Source: Chromobacterium alticapitis (GTDB lineage Bacteria; Pseudomonadota; Gammaproteobacteria; Burkholderiales; Chromobacteriaceae). Taken from it: DNA of 64,000 nt. Below the pieces are notes generated by a model. It was not told the origin of the DNA and searched no databases. It worked only from the letters and a program-made list of their open reading frames with translations. The DNA lies in NCBI RefSeq assembly GCF_002924365.1, contig NZ_PQWB01000024.1, positions 1 to 64,000 of the forward strand. Direction: 5' to 3'. Below, one piece after another: positions 8,890-21,905 of the stretch; the first letter of the stretch is position 1; the number at the start of each line of letters is the position of its first letter. A program made the translations under genes and the position numbers.

Positions 8890-10206
<1,317 letters not shown>

Positions 10207-10225
10207 TCAGATTCAAACAAAAAAT

Positions 10226-11377
10226 TCAGTGAAACGGGGCCAGCTGCCAGCCATCCGCGGCCGGCGCCAGCTCTCGGTCGCAATTCAACGCGGCCGCCGA
10301 TTCGCCCAGGTAATCCACCACCACCATCTCGCCCTCGGCGCGCAGGCGCGCGACTTCCGCGGCGGCTGCCGGCAGATGGCGGGCCGCCACGCGTATGCCG
10401 CGGCTGGAATCGCGCTCCGGCAGGATGCGCAGCAAATCGCGCAGATCCAGGCTGAAGCCGGTGGCCGGACGCGCGCGGCCGAAACGCCGGCCGACATTGT
10501 CGTAGCGGCCGCCGCGCGCGATGGCGTCGGACCAGCCCGGCGCGTAAGCCGCGAACATCAAGCCGGTGTGGTAGAAGTCTCCGCGCAGCTCGGCCAGGTC
10601 GAAACTCAGCTCCACCCTGCCCTGCATCGCGCGGGCGATGGCGGACAGCTGCATCAAGCCCAGCTCGACCTCAGGCAGCGACGGCAAGCGAGTGCGCGCC
10701 TTGTCCAGCACGGCAGCCGGGCCATACAGCTCCGGCAGCGCAAGGAAGGCGCTCTTGTACGGCTCGGCCACGCCGGCGACCAGCGCGGCGATGCCGGCTG
10801 CGTCCTTGTTCTGCAGCAGGCCGAACAACTCGCGGCTGACTTCCGGCGCAAGACCGGCGGCCGCGGCCAAGCCGCGATAGATGCCGATATGGCCCACGTC
10901 CAGGCGCAGCTTTTCCACACCGGTCTTTTCCAGCGTGGACAGCATCAGGTCGATGATTTCCAGGTCGGCCTCGATGCCGGCGTAGCCGTACAGCTCCGCG
11001 CCTACCTGCAGCGGCTCGCGCGAGCTGGTCAGGCCGGATGGGCGGCTGTGCACCACGCTGCCGGCGTAACACAAGCGGGTCACGCCGGTGCGTTCGCCCA
11101 GCAGGTGGGCGTCAATGCGCGCCACCTGCGGCGTGATGTCGGCGCGCAGGCCCAGCTGGCGTCCGGACAATTGGTCATCCAGCTTGAAGGTTTTCAGGTC
11201 CAGCGTGGCGTCGCCTTCGCTGACCAGCGAATCGATGTACTCGATCAGCGGCGGCAGCACCAGCTCGTAGCCAGCCACGCGAAAGCCTTCCAGCATCGCG
11301 GCCTTGGCGGACTCAACCTGGCGCGCCGTAGCCGGCAGGATGTCCGCGATATATTCAGGTAACAGCCAATTACGCAT
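10226..11377 (-). CDS. hisZ: ATP phosphoribosyltransferase regulatory subunit HisZ
   Basis: 383-aa paralogue of the HisRS catalytic domain that lacks aminoacylation and pairs with short-form HisG to catalyse and regulate the first step of histidine synthesis. Class II synthetase-like features include SREPLQVGAELYG near residue 115 and GGRYD near 290. Its presence implies a short HisG elsewhere in the genome. It starts at ATG 11377, only 18 nt after a terminator-like hairpin, so it is either read through from hflC or has a promoter inside hflC. The hflC-hisZ-purA order is typical of betaproteobacteria. Confidence 0.93.
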   Translation of the reverse strand: MRNWLLPEYIADILPATARQVESAKAAMLEGFRVAGYELVLPPLIEYIDSLVSEGDATLDLKTFKLDDQLSGRQLGLRADITPQVARIDAHLLGERTGVTRLCYAGSVVHSRPSGLTSSREPLQVGAELYGYAGIEADLEIIDLMLSTLEKTGVEKLRLDVGHIGIYRGLAAAAGLAPEVSRELFGLLQNKDAAGIAALVAGVAEPYKSAFLALPELYGPAAVLDKARTRLPSLPEVELGLMQLSAIARAMQGRVELSFDLAELRGDFYHTGLMFAAYAPGWSDAIARGGRYDNVGRRFGRARPATGFSLDLRDLLRILPERDSSRGIRVAARHLPAAAAEVARLRAEGEMVVVDYLGESAAALNCDRELAPAADGWQLAPFH

Positions 11378-11395
11378 TTCGTTTCAACAGAATAA

Positions 11396-11417
11396 AAGGC
11401 GGGATAAGCCCCGCCTT
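11396..11417 (-). terminator. terminator-like hairpin between hflC and hisZ
   Basis: Stem AAGGCGGG/CCCGCCTT followed on the minus strand by TTATT. A second hairpin (ACTGGCC/GGCCAGT, 11429-11452) lies just before it. Both fall between hflC and hisZ, so read-through or attenuation is possible. Confidence 0.65.
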
Positions 11418-11478
11418 GTCAGCAGCAAACTGGCCAGGTCGCCCCGGCCAGTCTTCTTTAATAATACTGAATTGTTGC

Positions 11479-12363
11479 TTACTTGCTCTTGCCCTGTCCC
11501 GCTTGCGGGTTCTTCAGGTATTTGAAGAAATCGCTGCTTGGGTCCAGCACCAGCACGTCGCTCTTGTTCTTGAACGACTCCTTGTACGCATCCATGCTGC
11601 GCCAGAAGGCGTAGAACTCCGGGTTCTTGCCGTAGGCCTCAGCATAGATCGCGCCGGCCTTGGCATCGCCCGCGCCCTTCAGCTCCTGCGCCTTGCGATA
11701 GGCTTCGGCCAGGATCACCTCGCGCTGCTTGTCGGCTTCCGCCCGCACACGCTCGGCATCGGCCGCGCCTTCGCTGCGCAGCTTGCTGGCCACGGTGCGA
11801 CGCTCAGACTGCATGCGATCATAGACGGAACTGCTTATTTTATCCGGAAAGTCGACGCGTTTTAAGCGGACATCAAGAATTTCTACACCTATTTTACGCG
11901 CATCCGCGTCCGCGCGCTTGCGAACCGTCTCCATAACTTGATCGCGCTGGCCGGAAATGACGTCGGCAACGGTCTTCTGGCCGAACTCGGCCCGCAGGCC
12001 GTCGTTGATGGTCTGCTTCAGACGCGCCACCGCGGCAGCCTCGGTCCCCACGCTCTTGTAGAACTGCGACACCTCCACCACGCGCCATTTCACGAAGCTG
12101 TCCACCAGCACGTTCTTCTTCTCGCGAGTGTTGAACAGCTCAGGCGTTTCCGCGTCTATGGTCTGCACGCGGCGGTCGAAATAGCGCACGTTCTGCAACA
12201 GCGGGATCTTGAACTGGATGCCAGGCTGGGAGATCACCTTGACCACCTCGCCAAACTGGAAGACCAGCGCATACTGGCGTTGATCGACGGTGAACAGCGA
12301 CAAGCTGGCGATAAACAGCGCGCCGGCGATCGCCGCCAGGGTTGGAATCAGTCTTTGCGTCAT
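11479..12363 (-). CDS. hflC: HflC, modulator of FtsH protease
   Basis: 294-aa SPFH/prohibitin-domain protein with one N-terminal membrane anchor (IPTLAAIAGALFIASLSLFTV), its bulk in the periplasm. With HflK it forms the large cage around the membrane protease FtsH and tunes its action. The SPFH domain covers about residues 20-200, followed by an Ala/Glu-rich coiled coil. The ATG overlaps the hflK stop codon (ATGA), so the pair is translationally coupled. ATAC or cage size cannot be judged from sequence. Confidence 0.95.
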   Translation of the reverse strand: MTQRLIPTLAAIAGALFIASLSLFTVDQRQYALVFQFGEVVKVISQPGIQFKIPLLQNVRYFDRRVQTIDAETPELFNTREKKNVLVDSFVKWRVVEVSQFYKSVGTEAAAVARLKQTINDGLRAEFGQKTVADVISGQRDQVMETVRKRADADARKIGVEILDVRLKRVDFPDKISSSVYDRMQSERRTVASKLRSEGAADAERVRAEADKQREVILAEAYRKAQELKGAGDAKAGAIYAEAYGKNPEFYAFWRSMDAYKESFKNKSDVLVLDPSSDFFKYLKNPQAGQGKSK

Positions 12364-13575
12364 CGCTCCGCTCCAAAAATATCGCGACTGCGCGAAGCAT
12401 CGCGCCCGTTCTTGGCTGCTGGCGAATTAGCCGGCTGCGCCGGGGCCGGGCTCGCGGCGGGTTGAGCGGGAGTCGGCGCGGCGGCGCCTGGAGCGGCCAT
12501 CTGCACCAGTTTGTCCAGCGGCAGGTAAAGCAGGCTATTGCCGCCCTTCTGATCCACCAACACCTTGCTGCTGTTGTTCATGACCTGCTGCATCATGTCG
12601 AGGTACATGCGGTCGCGCATGACCTTGGGCGCCTTGTTGTATTCAGGCAACACTTGCTTGAATCGCTGGGCATCACCCTCGGCCCGTTCCTCCACCTGCT
12701 GCTGGTAAGCCTCGGCTTCCTGCACCAAACGCGATGCCATACCCTTGGCCTTGGGCACCACCTCGTTGGCGTAGGCCATACCCTCATTCAGCAGCTTGTC
12801 CTTGTCCTGACCTGCCTTCACCGCGTCGTCGAACGCCGCCAGCACCTGCTGCGGCGGCTGCACGTCATTGATATTGACCTTGGCGATGCGAATGCCGGCC
12901 TGGTAGCGATCCAATACCTCCTGGATCAGCTTGTGCGCGTCGGCGGCGATTTGGGCGCGGCCCTCGTTCAGCACGAAGTCCACCTTGTTGCGGCCCACGA
13001 CTTCGCGGATGGCCGTCTCGGCCGCCTGCTTGACCAAATCCTTGCCGTCGCGCTCGCGCGCGGCGTTATTGAACAAGAAGGCGCGCGCATCCTTGATGTC
13101 GTACTGCACCGACAACTGCACATCGATGATGTTCTGGTCTTCGGTCAGCATCAGCGACTCTTCCGGCACGCGGTTCTGCGCGCTGCCGCGGTAACCCACC
13201 TCAATGCTGCGCACTTCGGTCAGATTGACGATCTCCGATTTCTCGAACGGATACGGCGCGTGCCATTGCAGGCCGGGCTCGGTCAGACGATTGAAACTGC
13301 CCAGCTGCAGCACCACGCCGGCTTCGCGCGCGTCTACCACATAAAAGCCGCTGGCCAGCCACAAGGCGGCCAATACGCCGACGAGGGCGGCAGCGCCGCC
13401 CTTGAACGACGGCGGCGACATGCCGGAGCCGGGACGTCCGCCCTGGCCCATCGGATTGTTCGGACCGCCATTGCCGGACTTGCCGCCCAAGAGGCGGGAC
13501 AATTTTCGGTTCAGATCACGGAACACTTCATCGAGGTCCGGTGGCCCATTCTGGCCGTTGCGGCCACGGTTCGGG

Positions 13576-13589
<14 letters not shown>
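12360..13589 (-). CDS. hflK: HflK, modulator of FtsH protease
   Basis: Partner of HflC in the HflKC-FtsH complex, 409 aa. An N-terminal Gly/Asn/Pro-rich cytoplasmic segment is followed by one membrane helix (AAALVGVLAALWLASGFYVV, near residue 75), an SPFH domain, a long coiled coil, and a C-terminal Pro/Ala-rich tail. ATG 13589 (MSQNDPNRG) fits the family start; an upstream in-frame Met would lie deep within hflX. The start overlaps the last 14 nt of hflX and the end overlaps hflC, so hflX-hflK-hflC are tightly linked. Confidence 0.95.
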
Positions 13590-14706
<1,117 letters not shown>

Positions 14707-14738
14707 GCTTTTTCAATCTATGCGGCGTAAATGACAAA

Positions 14739-14777
14739 GGCCGAGTGGCCGCAAGCTTGCGCTGCGGCCAATCGGCC
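14739..14777 (-). terminator. hairpin between hfq and hflX
   Basis: Two-part stem (GGCCGA/TCGGCC enclosing GGCCGCA/TGCGGCC) followed on the minus strand by TTTGTCATTT. It is a strong fold with a broken T-run, so probably a partial terminator after hfq. Confidence 0.55.
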
Positions 14778-14799
14778 CGTTCGATAAAGGCGCGGGGAC

Positions 14800-15060
14800 T
14801 TAAGCGTCCTGCGCCTGCTCCTGCTTCTGCGCCGGATGTTCGTGCGGAATGGAAACCGCGCGGGCCGGAACCACGGTGGAGATGGCGTGCTTGTAAACCA
14901 TCTGGGTCACCGTGTTTTTCAGCAGGACCACGTATTGGTCGAAGGATTCGACCTGGCCTTGCAGCTTGATGCCGTTGACCAGATAAATGGAGACCGGCAC
15001 GTGTTCCTTGCGCAGGATATTCAGGAACGGGTCTTGTAACATTTGCCCTTTAGAGCTCAT
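14800..15060 (-). CDS. hfq: RNA chaperone Hfq
   Basis: 86-aa Sm-like protein that forms hexamers and pairs small RNAs with mRNAs. Sm1 motif [20 protein letters not shown] and Sm2 motif [10 protein letters not shown] are both intact. Proximal-face residues (QDPFLN near 9-14) and the C-terminal tail rich in Gln, Glu and His follow the family. No miaA lies upstream, unlike in gammaproteobacteria; der does instead. The 91-nt gap to der probably holds an hfq promoter, though I could not fix one. Confidence 0.97.
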   Translation of the reverse strand: MSSKGQMLQDPFLNILRKEHVPVSIYLVNGIKLQGQVESFDQYVVLLKNTVTQMVYKHAISTVVPARAVSIPHEHPAQKQEQAQDA

Positions 15061-15151
15061 TCGTTTTTCTCCGAATCGTTGATTGTTGTATTAACTGTAC
15101 AGCGAACAGCGCGGCGGCCTGCTTATTTTTAGCAGAAAACATTCCGGCGTA

Positions 15152-16564
15152 CTATTTTTTGCTGCTTTTGCCGTAGCGAACTTCTTTTTCCCTGCCCCGC
15201 ATCTTGGACATAGGCTTGGGCTTGGCCCGGGATTTCTCCTTGCCCTCATCCTTGTCGAACGGGTTTTCCGACGACTTGTACTGCACCCGCAGCGGGGTGC
15301 CCTGCAGTTTGAACACTTTGCGGAAAGTATGTTCCAAATAGCGGGTGTAGCTGTCCGGTATATTATCGAGCGCATTGCCATGCACGACGATGATAGGCGG
15401 ATTTTGTCCGCCCTGGTGCGCATAGCGCATCTTGGGACGGATCAGGCCCGAGCGCGGCGGCTGCTGGCGCTCCAGCGCCACCTGCAGCACGCGCGTCAGC
15501 TTCGGCGTCGCCAGCTTGATCATCGCGGCGCGGTACGCCTCATCGATCGACTTGAACAAGTCTGCCACACCTCGGCCCTCGATGGCCGAGATGTAATGAA
15601 ACTTTGCGAAATCCAGGAAGTTCAGCTTGCGCGCGATCTCGCGCCGCACGTTTTCCTTCTTCTCGCCGTCCAGATTGTCCCACTTGTTCACCGCCACCAC
15701 CAAGGCGCGGCCCGCCTCCAGCGCGAAGCCGGCGATGGTGGCGTCCTGTTCGGAGATGTCCAGTTGCGCGTCCAGCACCAGCACCGCCACGTTGGCATCC
15801 TCTATCGCCTTCATGGTCTTGATGACGGAGAATTTCTCCAGCATCTCGTTGACCTTGGCGCGGCGACGCACGCCAGCGGTGTCGATGATGGTATAAGTAT
15901 GGCCATCGCGCTCGAAATCAATATAAATGCTGTCGCGCGTGGTGCCGGCTTGATCGAAGGCGATTACGCGCTCTTCGCCCAAGACGGCATTGACCAGGGT
16001 GGACTTGCCGACATTGGGGCGGCCGATGATGGCGAACTTGGGATGGCGGCTGTCTTCTTCTTCCACTTCTTCCGGGAAGCCTTCCAGCACCAGTTCCATC
16101 AGTTCGCGCACGCCGTCGCCGTGGGCCGCGGAAATCACCAGCGGTTCGCCCAGCGCCAGTTCATGGAACTCTGCGCCAGCGATGGCGTGCTTCATGCCTT
16201 CGGCCTTGTTGACCGCCAGGAACACTGGACGATCCAGCTGGCGCAGGCGATTGGCGATGATCTTGTCCTGCGGCGTCAGGCCCGAGCGGCCATCCACCAG
16301 GAAGACCACGGCGTCGGCCTCGTCCACGGCCTGCAGCGTCTGCTTGGCCATTTCGAACAGGATGCCTTCGTCCACCACGGGCTCAAAGCCGCCAGTATCG
16401 ACCACCAGATACGGCTTTTCGCCAACGCGGCCTTGGCCATAATGGCGGTCGCGCGTCAAGCCAGGCTGGTCGGCGACCAACGCGTCGCGGCTGCGGGTCA
16501 GCCGGTTGAAGAGGGTCGACTTGCCCACATTGGGGCGGCCGACCAGCGCTACGGTAGGTTTCAT
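15152..16564 (-). CDS. der: ribosome assembly GTPase Der (EngA)
   Basis: Essential GTPase for 50S maturation, 470 aa. Two tandem G domains carry P-loops GRPNVGKST near residues 8 and 183, with DTGGF and DTAGV switches and NKAEG/NKWDN recognition motifs. A C-terminal KH-like domain ends in a Lys-rich tail. It lies 12 nt after bamB, in the conserved bamB-der order. Confidence 0.97.
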   Translation of the reverse strand: MKPTVALVGRPNVGKSTLFNRLTRSRDALVADQPGLTRDRHYGQGRVGEKPYLVVDTGGFEPVVDEGILFEMAKQTLQAVDEADAVVFLVDGRSGLTPQDKIIANRLRQLDRPVFLAVNKAEGMKHAIAGAEFHELALGEPLVISAAHGDGVRELMELVLEGFPEEVEEEDSRHPKFAIIGRPNVGKSTLVNAVLGEERVIAFDQAGTTRDSIYIDFERDGHTYTIIDTAGVRRRAKVNEMLEKFSVIKTMKAIEDANVAVLVLDAQLDISEQDATIAGFALEAGRALVVAVNKWDNLDGEKKENVRREIARKLNFLDFAKFHYISAIEGRGVADLFKSIDEAYRAAMIKLATPKLTRVLQVALERQQPPRSGLIRPKMRYAHQGGQNPPIIVVHGNALDNIPDSYTRYLEHTFRKVFKLQGTPLRVQYKSSENPFDKDEGKEKSRAKPKPMSKMRGREKEVRYGKSSKK

Positions 16565-16576
16565 GTAAAACTGCTT

Positions 16577-17716
16577 TTATTCCAGATTCAGCATCGCCAG
16601 GCGGCCATCCTGTCCCTGCACCAGGGCGGTGGAGCCGAGCGACACCGGTTGATTGACCGGACCGGAGGTGCCGATCTTGCCGCGGCCGACAATGCCGCCG
16701 CTCTCGTTGGATAGCAGATGGGCATAGCCTTCGCCATCCACCACCATCACAAAGCGGCCCATCATGGCCGGACCAGAGACATCGCGGTACTTCAGATCGT
16801 CGTTTTTCCAGACATTGCGTCCGGTTTGGCGGTCATAAGCCCAGATCGAGCCATTTTCCGCCGTCACGTACACATTGCGCGCGTCCAGCGCCAAACCTCG
16901 GCTGGACGAGACTTCGCGCGCCCACTGCAGGCTGCCGCTGCGCGCCTCGAAGCAGGCGACGCGGCCCTGATAGGCCACGGCGCACACCTGGCCGCCATCG
17001 AACACCGGACGACTGACGACATCAGTGACGCGCTCCAGCTCGGTGGCGCCGCGCGGCGTGGCCACCGCGCCCTGCCACAGCGTATTGCCGGATTGCGGAT
17101 TGATGATGTCGAGCTGGCCGCCGGCCAAGCCTACCATCACCGCCTCGCGCCCCACCGCTCGCATCGAGCCGTCGTTGCGCACCGTCAATTGCGGCAGCAC
17201 ATTGCCGACTGACCATTGCTGCTTGCCGTCGGCCAGGCTGAAGCCGGTCAGGCGCGCGTCATTGGTGCGCACCACCACGATGTCGCCGGCGATCTGCGGC
17301 GGCTCCAGCATCAGGCTGGTCAGCGGCTGCTCCCACAGCTTCTTGCCGCTGGAACGATCCACCGCCAGCAGCTTGGCGTCCTGGGTGCCCGCCAGCACGA
17401 CGTCGCCATTGACGGCGACGCCTGTGCTCAGCGCGCGCTTCAACGATACATCGGCCTGCAACCGGCCCGACAGCGCGTCCACGCTGCGGATGCGGCCGGC
17501 CGCGTCGGCGGCCACCACATTGCCGTTGGCGTACACAGGCAGGAAGCCGGAAGCCGGCGCGGCCTGCTGCAGCGCCCACTTGACGCTCAGAGACTGCACT
17601 TGCTTGATGGCGGCCAGCGGCGTCGGCTGGAACTGGTTCGAGCCCTCAAACCAGCTGGCGCAGCCGGCCAGCGACAAAGACGAGATTACAGCGGTAAGCA
17701 ACAAATGGCGGCGCAT
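16577..17716 (-). CDS. bamB: outer membrane assembly lipoprotein BamB
   Basis: 379-aa lipoprotein (lipobox LAGC at residues 16-19) with the eight-bladed PQQ-like beta-propeller of BamB (repeated GxxxALDxxxGxxxW-type blades). It is a scaffold of the BAM complex that inserts beta-barrel proteins into the outer membrane. It begins 4 nt after the yfgM stop, so the two are co-translated or nearly so. Confidence 0.95.
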   Translation of the reverse strand: MRRHLLLTAVISSLSLAGCASWFEGSNQFQPTPLAAIKQVQSLSVKWALQQAAPASGFLPVYANGNVVAADAAGRIRSVDALSGRLQADVSLKRALSTGVAVNGDVVLAGTQDAKLLAVDRSSGKKLWEQPLTSLMLEPPQIAGDIVVVRTNDARLTGFSLADGKQQWSVGNVLPQLTVRNDGSMRAVGREAVMVGLAGGQLDIINPQSGNTLWQGAVATPRGATELERVTDVVSRPVFDGGQVCAVAYQGRVACFEARSGSLQWAREVSSSRGLALDARNVYVTAENGSIWAYDRQTGRNVWKNDDLKYRDVSGPAMMGRFVMVVDGEGYAHLLSNESGGIVGRGKIGTSGPVNQPVSLGSTALVQGQDGRLAMLNLE

Positions 17717-17720
17717 GCGG

Positions 17721-18350
17721 TCAGCCTCCCAGCGCGTCGAGTTTCATCCGCACCAGTTCGCGGATCGGGCTTTCTTCCACCAGCTTGGCCAGCGCGGCCT
17801 TGTAGGCGTCGCGCGCGCCGGCGGCATCGCCCTTGGCAGTGAACACGTCGCCCTTCAACTCAAGGTAGGCGGCGTCAAAGGCGGCCGGATGCGGCTGGCT
17901 CAGCTCGGAGACCGCGGCGTCGTACTGCTTCTGCTGCAGTTGCAGCGAGGCCAGACGCAGACGGGCGATGGCTTGCAGCGCTTCGTCCTTGCCATTTTGC
18001 GCAGCCCATTGCAACTGGCTGAAGGCCAGCGCCAGATCGTTCTTGTCGAAAGCCGCCTTGGCCAGCACCAGCGCGCTGCGGCTGGCGTATAGCGTGCCGG
18101 CGTACTCGCCCTGCAGCCGCAGAGCGGCGGCCTTCAGCTTGGCGAGGTCCTTGGCGGCCACGGCGTCGTCCACCGCCTCATAGGCGACGGCGGCTTTCTC
18201 AGCTTGCTGATGCTGGTACATGCCGTAAGCCTTGTAGCCCAGGTAGCCCAGGCTGACTGCGAGCACGGCGCCGCCTATCAGCTTGCCCCACTGCTGCCAG
18301 AAGGCCTTCATCGAATCGATCTGTTCTTGTTCCTGCAAGTCGAACGCCAT
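17721..18350 (-). CDS. yfgM: YfgM-family TPR-like protein
   Basis: 209 aa with a short cytoplasmic N-terminus (DLQEQEQIDSMKAFWQQWG), one membrane helix (residues 22-45) and a periplasmic tetratricopeptide-like domain rich in Ala and Leu. In E. coli YfgM associates with the PpiD chaperone and the Sec translocon. Position between hisS and bamB is conserved across proteobacteria and supports the call. Confidence 0.9.
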   Translation of the reverse strand: MAFDLQEQEQIDSMKAFWQQWGKLIGGAVLAVSLGYLGYKAYGMYQHQQAEKAAVAYEAVDDAVAAKDLAKLKAAALRLQGEYAGTLYASRSALVLAKAAFDKNDLALAFSQLQWAAQNGKDEALQAIARLRLASLQLQQKQYDAAVSELSQPHPAAFDAAYLELKGDVFTAKGDAAGARDAYKAALAKLVEESPIRELVRMKLDALGG

Positions 18351-18369
18351 TGCGTTCCCCCTTATTCAA

Positions 18370-19641
18370 TCAAGCTTTCAGAGCGGCCAGCGTCGCGGCG
18401 ACTTCCGCGGCGGCCACGGTCTTTTGTTCGATCTCGGCGCGCAGCGCCTTGATCACGGCCTGCCCGGCCGCGATCTCGTTCTCGCCGACGATGACGGCGA
18501 ACGCCGCTCCGCTGGCGTCGGCCTTCTTCATCTGCGACTTGAAGCTGCCCTCGCCCAGGTGCTGCACCACGGACAGGCCCGCAGCGCGCATCTGCTGCGC
18601 CAGACGCATCGCGTACAGGCCGGCGCCCTCGCCCTGGTTCACCAGGTAGACGTCGACGCCGCGCTGCGCCGGCAGCAGGTTCTTGTCCTGCAACAACAGC
18701 AGCACGCGCTCCATGCCCATGCCGAAGCCGATGCCCGGCGCCGGCTTGCCGCCCAGTTGCTCGATCAGGCCGTCGTAACGACCGCCGGCGCAAACCGTGC
18801 CCTGGGCGCCCAGCTCGGTGGTCACCCACTCGAACACGGACTGATTGTAGTAGTCCAGTCCGCGCACCAGGCGCGGATTCTCGACATAGTCCACGCCCAG
18901 CGCGGCGATCATCGCCTTCCAGCCTTCGTAGTGGGCGCGCGAGTCCTCGCCCAGGTAGTCCGACAGTTTGGGCGCGGCGTTGGCCATTTCCTGCAGCGCC
19001 GGATTCTTGGTGTCCAGCACGCGCAGCGGGTTGGTATGCATGCGGCGCTTGCCGTCCTCGTCCAGGATGTCGACGTGGCGTTCCAGATAGGCGATCAGCG
19101 CCTCGCGGTGCGCGGCGCGCTCGTCCTTGTTGCCCAGCGAGTTGATCTCCAGGCGCACGTACTGGCTGATGCCGAGGCGGCGCCACAAATCGGCCGTCAT
19201 GACGATGATCTCCGCATCCACGTCCGGACCGGCGAAGCCCAGCGCTTCCACGCCCATCTGGTGGAACTGGCGATAACGGCCCTTCTGCGGCCGCTCATGG
19301 CGGTACATCGGCCCCATGTACCACACCTTCTGCGTGGCGTTGTACAGCAGGTTGTGCTCGACCACCGCGCGCAGCGTGCCGGCCGTGCCTTCCGGACGCA
19401 ACGTCAGGCTGTCGCCGTTCAGGCTGTCGGTGAAGGTGTACATTTCCTTCTCGACGATATCGGTCACTTCGCCGATGGAGCGCACGAACAACGCGGTATT
19501 TTCCAGGATGGGCGTACGGATGTTGTGGTAGCCGTAATCGGCCAGCAGCTTGCGCAGCACGCCTTCGAAGTATTCCCACTGGTAGGATTCGGCCGGCAGC
19601 ACATCGTTCATGCCTTTGACCGCTTGGTATTTCTGAGCCAT
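18370..19641 (-). CDS. hisS: histidyl-tRNA synthetase
   Basis: 423-aa class II synthetase. Motif 2 region [17 protein letters not shown], histidine-A motif [15 protein letters not shown] and motif 3 ([15 protein letters not shown]) are present, with a C-terminal anticodon-binding domain (residues 330-423). The frame stays open far upstream into ispG, but the family start [16 protein letters not shown] at ATG 19641 is clear. It charges tRNA-His; note that its paralogue hisZ lies in the same gene block. Confidence 0.97.
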   Translation of the reverse strand: MAQKYQAVKGMNDVLPAESYQWEYFEGVLRKLLADYGYHNIRTPILENTALFVRSIGEVTDIVEKEMYTFTDSLNGDSLTLRPEGTAGTLRAVVEHNLLYNATQKVWYMGPMYRHERPQKGRYRQFHQMGVEALGFAGPDVDAEIIVMTADLWRRLGISQYVRLEINSLGNKDERAAHREALIAYLERHVDILDEDGKRRMHTNPLRVLDTKNPALQEMANAAPKLSDYLGEDSRAHYEGWKAMIAALGVDYVENPRLVRGLDYYNQSVFEWVTTELGAQGTVCAGGRYDGLIEQLGGKPAPGIGFGMGMERVLLLLQDKNLLPAQRGVDVYLVNQGEGAGLYAMRLAQQMRAAGLSVVQHLGEGSFKSQMKKADASGAAFAVIVGENEIAAGQAVIKALRAEIEQKTVAAAEVAATLAALKA

Positions 19642-19676
19642 TGCTATCTTCTTAATATCAGCTGAATTCTGTTCCG

Positions 19677-20960
19677 TCAGGCCTTCACCGGCTGGATCGG
19701 AATCGTGCGGCTGGCGGTTTCGCGGCGCTTGGCGCCGCCCTCGCCGTAGCGCGTTTTCACATAGTTGTCGACGATGGCGGTGAACTCGGCGGCGATATGC
19801 TCGCCCTTCAAGGTCACGTCCTTCCGGCCGTCCACATACACCGGCGCCACCGGCACTTCGCCGGTGCCGGGCAGCGAGATGCCGATGTCGGCGAGCTTGG
19901 ACTCGCCTGGGCCGTTGACCACGCAGCCCATCACCGCCACCTTCATGTCCTCCACGCCCGGATACTGCAGACGCCACACCGGCATTTGCTCGCGCAGATA
20001 GGTCTGGATGTCGTCCGCCAGCTCCTGGAAGAAGGTGCTGGTGGTGCGGCCGCAACCCGGACAGGCGGTGACCAGCGGCGTGAAGCTGCGCAGGCCCATG
20101 GTCTGCAACAGCTCCTGCGCCACCGTCACCTCCTTGGTGCGCGCCTCGCCCGGCTGCGGCGTCAGCGAGATGCGTATGGTGTCGCCTATGCCTTCCTGCA
20201 GCAAGACCGCCAGCGCGGCGCTGGAGGCGACGATGCCCTTGCTGCCCATGCCGGCCTCGGTCAAGCCCAGATGCAAGGGGTAGTCGCAACGACTGCCCAG
20301 CTCGCGGTAGACGCTGATCAGGTCCTGCACATTGCTGACCTTGCAGGACAGGATGATGTTGTCCGGCGACAGGCCGATCTCCACCGCCTTCTCCGCAGAC
20401 TCCAGCGCCGACACGATCAGCGCCTCCTGCATCAGCTTGGGCAGCGGCAGCGGCTGGGCCGCGCGGCTATTGGCGTCCATCATGCGCGCGAGCAGGGCCT
20501 GGTCCAGGCTGCCCCAGTTGACGCCGATGCGCACGGCCTTGTCGTGCTCCATCGCGGCGCGGATCATGTAAGCGAATTTGTCGTCGCCCTTGGCCCCCTT
20601 GCCGACGTTGCCCGGATTGATGCGGTACTTGGCCAAGGCCTTGGCGCAGTCCGGGTATTCCTTCAGCAGTCGGTCGCCGTTGAAGTGGAAATCGCCGACC
20701 AGCGGCGCGTCGCAGCCCAGATCGTCCAGGCGTTGGCGGATTTCCGCCACCCTCGCCGCCGCTTCCGGCGAATTGACGGTGATGCGCACCACTTCGGAGC
20801 CGGCCTGGGCCAGCTGGTAAACCTGTTCGGCAGTCGCCGCCGCATCGGCGGTATCGGTGTTGGTCATGGACTGCACCATCACCGGCGCGGCCGAACCCAC
20901 CAAAACATGCCCCACCCGCACCTGGCGAGTGAGGCGGCGCGCGATATTCACGCTATCCAT
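19677..20960 (-). CDS. ispG: 4-hydroxy-3-methylbut-2-enyl diphosphate synthase IspG
   Basis: [4Fe-4S] enzyme of the MEP isoprenoid pathway, converting MEcPP to HMBPP, 427 aa. An N-terminal TIM barrel with [12 protein letters not shown] is followed by the C-terminal cluster domain with cysteines in ACPGCGRT (near residue 305) and GCVVNGPGE (near 350). The stop lies 35 nt before hisS. The gene order rodZ-ispG-hisS is conserved. Confidence 0.97.
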   Translation of the reverse strand: MDSVNIARRLTRQVRVGHVLVGSAAPVMVQSMTNTDTADAAATAEQVYQLAQAGSEVVRITVNSPEAAARVAEIRQRLDDLGCDAPLVGDFHFNGDRLLKEYPDCAKALAKYRINPGNVGKGAKGDDKFAYMIRAAMEHDKAVRIGVNWGSLDQALLARMMDANSRAAQPLPLPKLMQEALIVSALESAEKAVEIGLSPDNIILSCKVSNVQDLISVYRELGSRCDYPLHLGLTEAGMGSKGIVASSAALAVLLQEGIGDTIRISLTPQPGEARTKEVTVAQELLQTMGLRSFTPLVTACPGCGRTTSTFFQELADDIQTYLREQMPVWRLQYPGVEDMKVAVMGCVVNGPGESKLADIGISLPGTGEVPVAPVYVDGRKDVTLKGEHIAAEFTAIVDNYVKTRYGEGGAKRRETASRTIPIQPVKA

Positions 20961-20973
20961 TCGCTACCCTGCA

Positions 20974-21903
20974 TCACTTGAGTTGAATCTTGGCGGTAGT
21001 GCCGCGGATCTTGTCGCTCAGATCCACCGGCTTGCCGTTGTAGCTCAGTTCCACCTGGCTGGCATTGCCGACCACCACCTTGAACGGCGCGGTTCCGCTC
21101 ACCTCGGCTGGATCGCCCGGCTGCATCACCTTGTAAATCAGTTTGCGGCCGGAGGCGTCCTGCACCGACACCCAGGCCTCGCCCTTGACGCTGACGCTGA
21201 CCTTGTCGCCGCCCTGCGCCGCTGGCGCGCTGGCCTGCGGCTTGGCTGCCGTGGCCTTGACCGGCGCGCTGGCTGCCGGCTTGGTCACCAAAGCCTTGGC
21301 CGGAGCTGGGGCGCTGGCCGCGGGTTTGACCGCCGCAGCGGATGATATCGGCTTGGCCGCCGCGGGGGCAGATGCCGCCGCAGCCGGCGACGCCTCGTGT
21401 TTTTCAGTCAGCATCGGCTCCAGCTGGTTCTCTGCCGTGGACACTTGTTTGGGCTCGCCCGAATCACGGTTGGCGAACCAGATGCTACCGCCGGCCACCG
21501 CGGCCACCACGACGGCCAGCACCAGCCACTTGCCCGCGGCTCCGCCGCTGGCCTCCTCTGGCTGCGGCTCGGGCTCATGCGGCGTTTCGCGCGCCGTGGT
21601 TCCCTTGACCAGATTGGCCACATCGTTGACGGCGGAAGGAAAATGCTGCTCCAGGGCCTGCATCAGCGGCTCCGGATCGACATCCAGAAAACGAGCGTAG
21701 TTGCGGACAAAGCCTCGGACGAAAGTGGCGCCCGGCAGCGCGTCGAAATCGTCGCGCTCTATCGCTTCCAACTGCCGCAAGGACAACTTCAGGCGATCGG
21801 CCACTTCCCCCAGGCCCAGGCCCGCCGCTTCGCGCGCCGCCTTCAAACTGGCGCCGATGCCGCTGGGCATCGGCGCGTCATGATGTTCGTTTGTTCTTTC
21901 CAT
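20974..21903 (-). CDS. rodZ: cytoskeletal / cell-shape protein RodZ
   Basis: 309-aa bitopic protein. An N-terminal helix-turn-helix of the RodZ type (residues 12-85) binds MreB in the family. A basic stretch, one membrane helix (KWLVLAVVVAAVAGGSIWFA, near residue 125), an Ala/Pro/Lys-rich periplasmic linker (about 160-225) and a C-terminal beta domain (DUF4115 type) follow. It links MreB to the wall-elongation machinery. The start lies 2 nt after the pilF stop. Confidence 0.93.
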   Translation of the reverse strand: MERTNEHHDAPMPSGIGASLKAAREAAGLGLGEVADRLKLSLRQLEAIERDDFDALPGATFVRGFVRNYARFLDVDPEPLMQALEQHFPSAVNDVANLVKGTTARETPHEPEPQPEEASGGAAGKWLVLAVVVAAVAGGSIWFANRDSGEPKQVSTAENQLEPMLTEKHEASPAAAASAPAAAKPISSAAAVKPAASAPAPAKALVTKPAASAPVKATAAKPQASAPAAQGGDKVSVSVKGEAWVSVQDASGRKLIYKVMQPGDPAEVSGTAPFKVVVGNASQVELSYNGKPVDLSDKIRGTTAKIQLK

Positions 21904-21905
21904 CC

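Noticed and set aside
19642-20289. Long N-terminal extension of hisS
   Set aside because: It would overlap ispG, and the family start [16 protein letters not shown] lies at 19641.
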